Positions 62,432-64,000 of a DNA stretch of 64,000 nucleotides are shown here, piece by piece; the first letter of the stretch is position 1, and every line of letters begins with the position of its first letter. Below the pieces are notes generated by a model. The model ran no database searches, was not told where the DNA came from, and saw only the letters and a program-made list of their open reading frames with translations. The position numbers and the translations under genes are program-made. Source of the stretch: Yinghuangia seranimata (GTDB taxonomy: Bacteria > Actinomycetota > Actinomycetes > Streptomycetales > Streptomycetaceae); assembly GCF_029953285.1 (NCBI RefSeq), contig NZ_JASAOI010000011.1:62001-126000 (forward strand), in the 5' to 3' direction.

Positions 62432-62865
62432 CCGCCCCGATCGGTGTCCTCCGGTTCGGCGCGGACGGACGCCTGCTGAGCGCCTGCGCCGGGGCCGTGG
62501 CGCTGTGCCAGGCGATAGACCCCCGCGAGCCGCGCGGGGCCGCGACGCCGTACGGTTTCGCGCTCCCCGTCGCCGCGACCATGGTCGTCGCCCGGGCCCG
62601 CGCCCACGCGGCCGGCCGCGCGGCGGCCCCGCCCAGCATCCGGCTGCGCACGAGCGCCGGCACCGAGCTCCGGCTGTACGCGTCCTGCGCCCGCACCGAC
62701 GACGGCAGGCCGGGCGCCACGACCCTCGTCGTCCAGCGCCACGTCGACGGACCCGGCACCGGCGCGGTCGACGGCGGCGTCCCGGTCGCGGGGATCGTCG
62801 AACAGCACTATCCCGGCACGCACCACCCCGCGACGCACCGCCGCGCGGGCTGCCTGCCCTTCTGA
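62428..62865 (+). CDS. Hypothetical protein resembling a PAS-like part of LuxR-type regulators
   Basis: 145 residues from the GTG overlapping the preceding small frame. IGVLRFGADGRLLSACAGAV followed by a short helix, AATMVVARARAHAAG and IRLRTSAGTELRLYASCA resembles the PAS-like region placed before the helix-turn-helix in some streptomycete LuxR-family regulators. No HTH is present; the last 40 residues are non-conserved. It may be a truncated regulator or a stand-alone domain. It converges with ileS. Confidence 0.5.
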   Translation: MTAPIGVLRFGADGRLLSACAGAVALCQAIDPREPRGAATPYGFALPVAATMVVARARAHAAGRAAAPPSIRLRTSAGTELRLYASCARTDDGRPGATTLVVQRHVDGPGTGAVDGGVPVAGIVEQHYPGTHHPATHRRAGCLPF

Positions 62866-62872
62866 GACGGGC

Positions 62873-62906
62873 CGAGGCCCGCCCCCCACGTGGGGAACGG
62901 GCCTCG
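62873..62906. terminator. Bidirectional terminator before the ileS stop
   Basis: CGAGGCCCG (62873-62881) pairs with CGGGCCTCG (62898-62906), and inside it CCCCACGTGGGG (62884-62895) folds on itself. It lies between the convergent hypothetical gene and ileS and is symmetric, so it can serve both. Confidence 0.7.
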
Positions 62907-62923
62907 ACGGGCGCGAAGACCGC

Positions 62924-64000
62924 TTACGCGACCTTGCGGAGCCAGAAGCGCAGCCCCAGACCCTCGTCCTGGTGCAGCGTCAACTCCTCGTCCTCCGGGG
63001 CGCCCTCGGCGAACTGCAGGGCCAGCACCTCCTCGGCGATCTGCGGCCCGTGGGCCAGCAGCGCCGACTGGGTGTGCTCGTTCTCGTCGGCGCTCCACCA
63101 CACCACGATGCGGTCGGCGACGTCGAAGCCCGAGTTCTTGCGGGCCTCCTGGATCAGCCGGATCGCCTCGCGGGCGGTGCCGGCGAGCCGCAGCTCGTCG
63201 GTCAGGTGCAGGTCGAGGGCGACCGTCGCCCCCGACTCGCTCGCGACCGCCCAGCCCTCGCGCGGGGTCTCGGTGATGATGACCTCGTCCGGGGTGACCT
63301 CGATGTCGGCCCCGTCCAGGACCACCGTCGCCTTACCGGCGGTCTTCAGCGCCGCGGACAGCGCCTCGGCGTCGGCGGCGGCGATCGCTCCGGCGACCTT
63401 CGGGGTCTCCTTCGCGAACCGCTTGCCGAGCGCGCGGAAGTTGCCCTTCGCGCTGTACTCGACCAGGTCGCCGCCCGCCTCCGACAGCGACGCGAGCGAG
63501 ACGACGTTGAGCTCCTCGGCGATCTGCGCGCGCAGTTCGTCCGTCAGCCCGTCCCAGCCCTGCGCGCCGATCAGCGCGCGGCCGAGCGGCTGCCGGATCT
63601 TCACGCCCGAGTCGGCGCGCGTCGCGCGGCCCAGCTCGACCAGCCGCCGCACGAGCGCCATCTGCGCCGACAGGTCCCTGTCGATCAGCGCGGTGTCCGC
63701 CACCGGCCACTCCGACAGGTGCACGGACTCCGGCGCGTCGGCGGTGACCGGCCGCACGATGTCCTGCCACACCCGCTCGGTGATGAACGGCACCAGCGGC
63801 GCCATCAGCCGCGTCACCGTCTCCAGCGCGGTGTGCAGCGTCGCCAGCGCGGCCGTGTCACCGTTCCAGAACCGGCGGCGGGAACGCCGCACGTACCAGT
63901 TCGACAGGTCGTCGACGAACGCCGACAGCACCTTGCCGGCCCGCTGCGTGTCGAACGCCTCCAGCGCCGCGTCGACGTCCGCCACCAGCTGGTTCAGCTC
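62924..64000 (-). CDS. ileS: Isoleucine--tRNA ligase, C-terminal part
   Basis: The gene runs off the right edge; about 358 C-terminal residues are visible. WYVRRSRRRFWNGD (start of the anticodon-binding domain), LAPLVPFITERVWQDIV, HLSEWP and VKIRQPLGRALI match class Ia IleRS of the long bacterial-eukaryotic-like type used by streptomycetes. RVVVWWSADENEHTQ and the C-terminal GLRFWLRKVA close it. The catalytic HIGH/KMSKS half is outside the window. In streptomycetes ileS also lies downstream of divIVA. Confidence 0.94.
   Translation of the reverse strand, partial: ELNQLVADVDAALEAFDTQRAGKVLSAFVDDLSNWYVRRSRRRFWNGDTAALATLHTALETVTRLMAPLVPFITERVWQDIVRPVTADAPESVHLSEWPVADTALIDRDLSAQMALVRRLVELGRATRADSGVKIRQPLGRALIGAQGWDGLTDELRAQIAEELNVVSLASLSEAGGDLVEYSAKGNFRALGKRFAKETPKVAGAIAAADAEALSAALKTAGKATVVLDGADIEVTPDEVIITETPREGWAVASESGATVALDLHLTDELRLAGTAREAIRLIQEARKNSGFDVADRIVVWWSADENEHTQSALLAHGPQIAEEVLALQFAEGAPEDEELTLHQDEGLGLRFWLRKVA

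Overview
The window is a 64 kb piece of a very GC-rich actinobacterial chromosome. GTG starts, 4-base GTGA stop/start overlaps and strongly GC-biased third codon positions are common. FtsZ begins [12 protein letters not shown], the dcw (division and cell wall) cluster has no murC between murG and ftsQ, and an SAV_6107-type protein sits beside dnaE2. Together these point to a Streptomyces-like member of the Streptomycetales. Genes near the left end (Rv2175c homologue, polyprenyl synthase, metF) lie upstream of mraZ-dcw, as they do in Mycobacterium, so the backbone is old. I saw no rRNA, tRNA, transposase, phage gene or CRISPR array.

Layout. 0-9 kb: end of an Rv2175c-like gene coupled to thiE, a secreted guanyl-specific RNase coupled to a barstar, a proline-rich membrane protein, SMI1/KNR4 and polyprenyl synthase genes, metF, and a membrane protein whose end overlaps a phytoene-desaturase-like gene tail to tail. 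9-16 kb: M1 peptidase lipoprotein, flavin split-barrel protein, MMPL exporter, TerB and TerD with a shared palindrome upstream of each, and an M56 protease/BlaI pair. 16-21 kb: NCS1 permease, HutD, TetR and a large amidohydrolase, probably one uptake and breakdown module for a nitrogen compound. 21-23.2 kb: a PP2C phosphatase with more T-ending codons than its neighbours, a gene-poor stretch holding a likely 6C-type small RNA, and an ArsC-family gene.

23.2-31.3 kb: a mutagenesis block of DUF6504, SAV_6107 HEPN protein, error-prone DnaE2, a methyltransferase and DinB. A perfect actinobacterial LexA box (TCGAAC-N4-GTTCGA) precedes the first gene. A DUF3040 gene follows. 31.3-34.1 kb: a lone 912-residue protein with two folded ends and a repeated disordered linker. 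It is the least explained gene here.

34.4-59.7 kb: a MoxR ATPase-DUF58-transglutaminase operon runs away from the dcw cluster, which reads mraZ, rsmH, ftsL, ftsI, murE, murF, mraY, murD, ftsW, murG, ftsQ, ftsZ, pgeF, yggS-type, sepF, yggT-type, divIVA. These genes make and flip lipid-linked peptidoglycan precursor, polymerise septal wall, build the Z ring and organise polar growth. mraZ has a promoter overlapped by four TGG elements at exact 10-base spacing. FtsI has an unusual ~330-residue Gly/Arg/Ser-rich cytoplasmic tail.

59.7-64 kb: a very GC-rich terminator region, an alkylsulfatase-like MBL-fold hydrolase with its own promoter and tandem operator-like repeats, two small coupled reading frames, and the end of ileS on the opposite strand. 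Starts were chosen from ribosome binding sites, overlaps and family length. Promoters and operators are by-eye calls.
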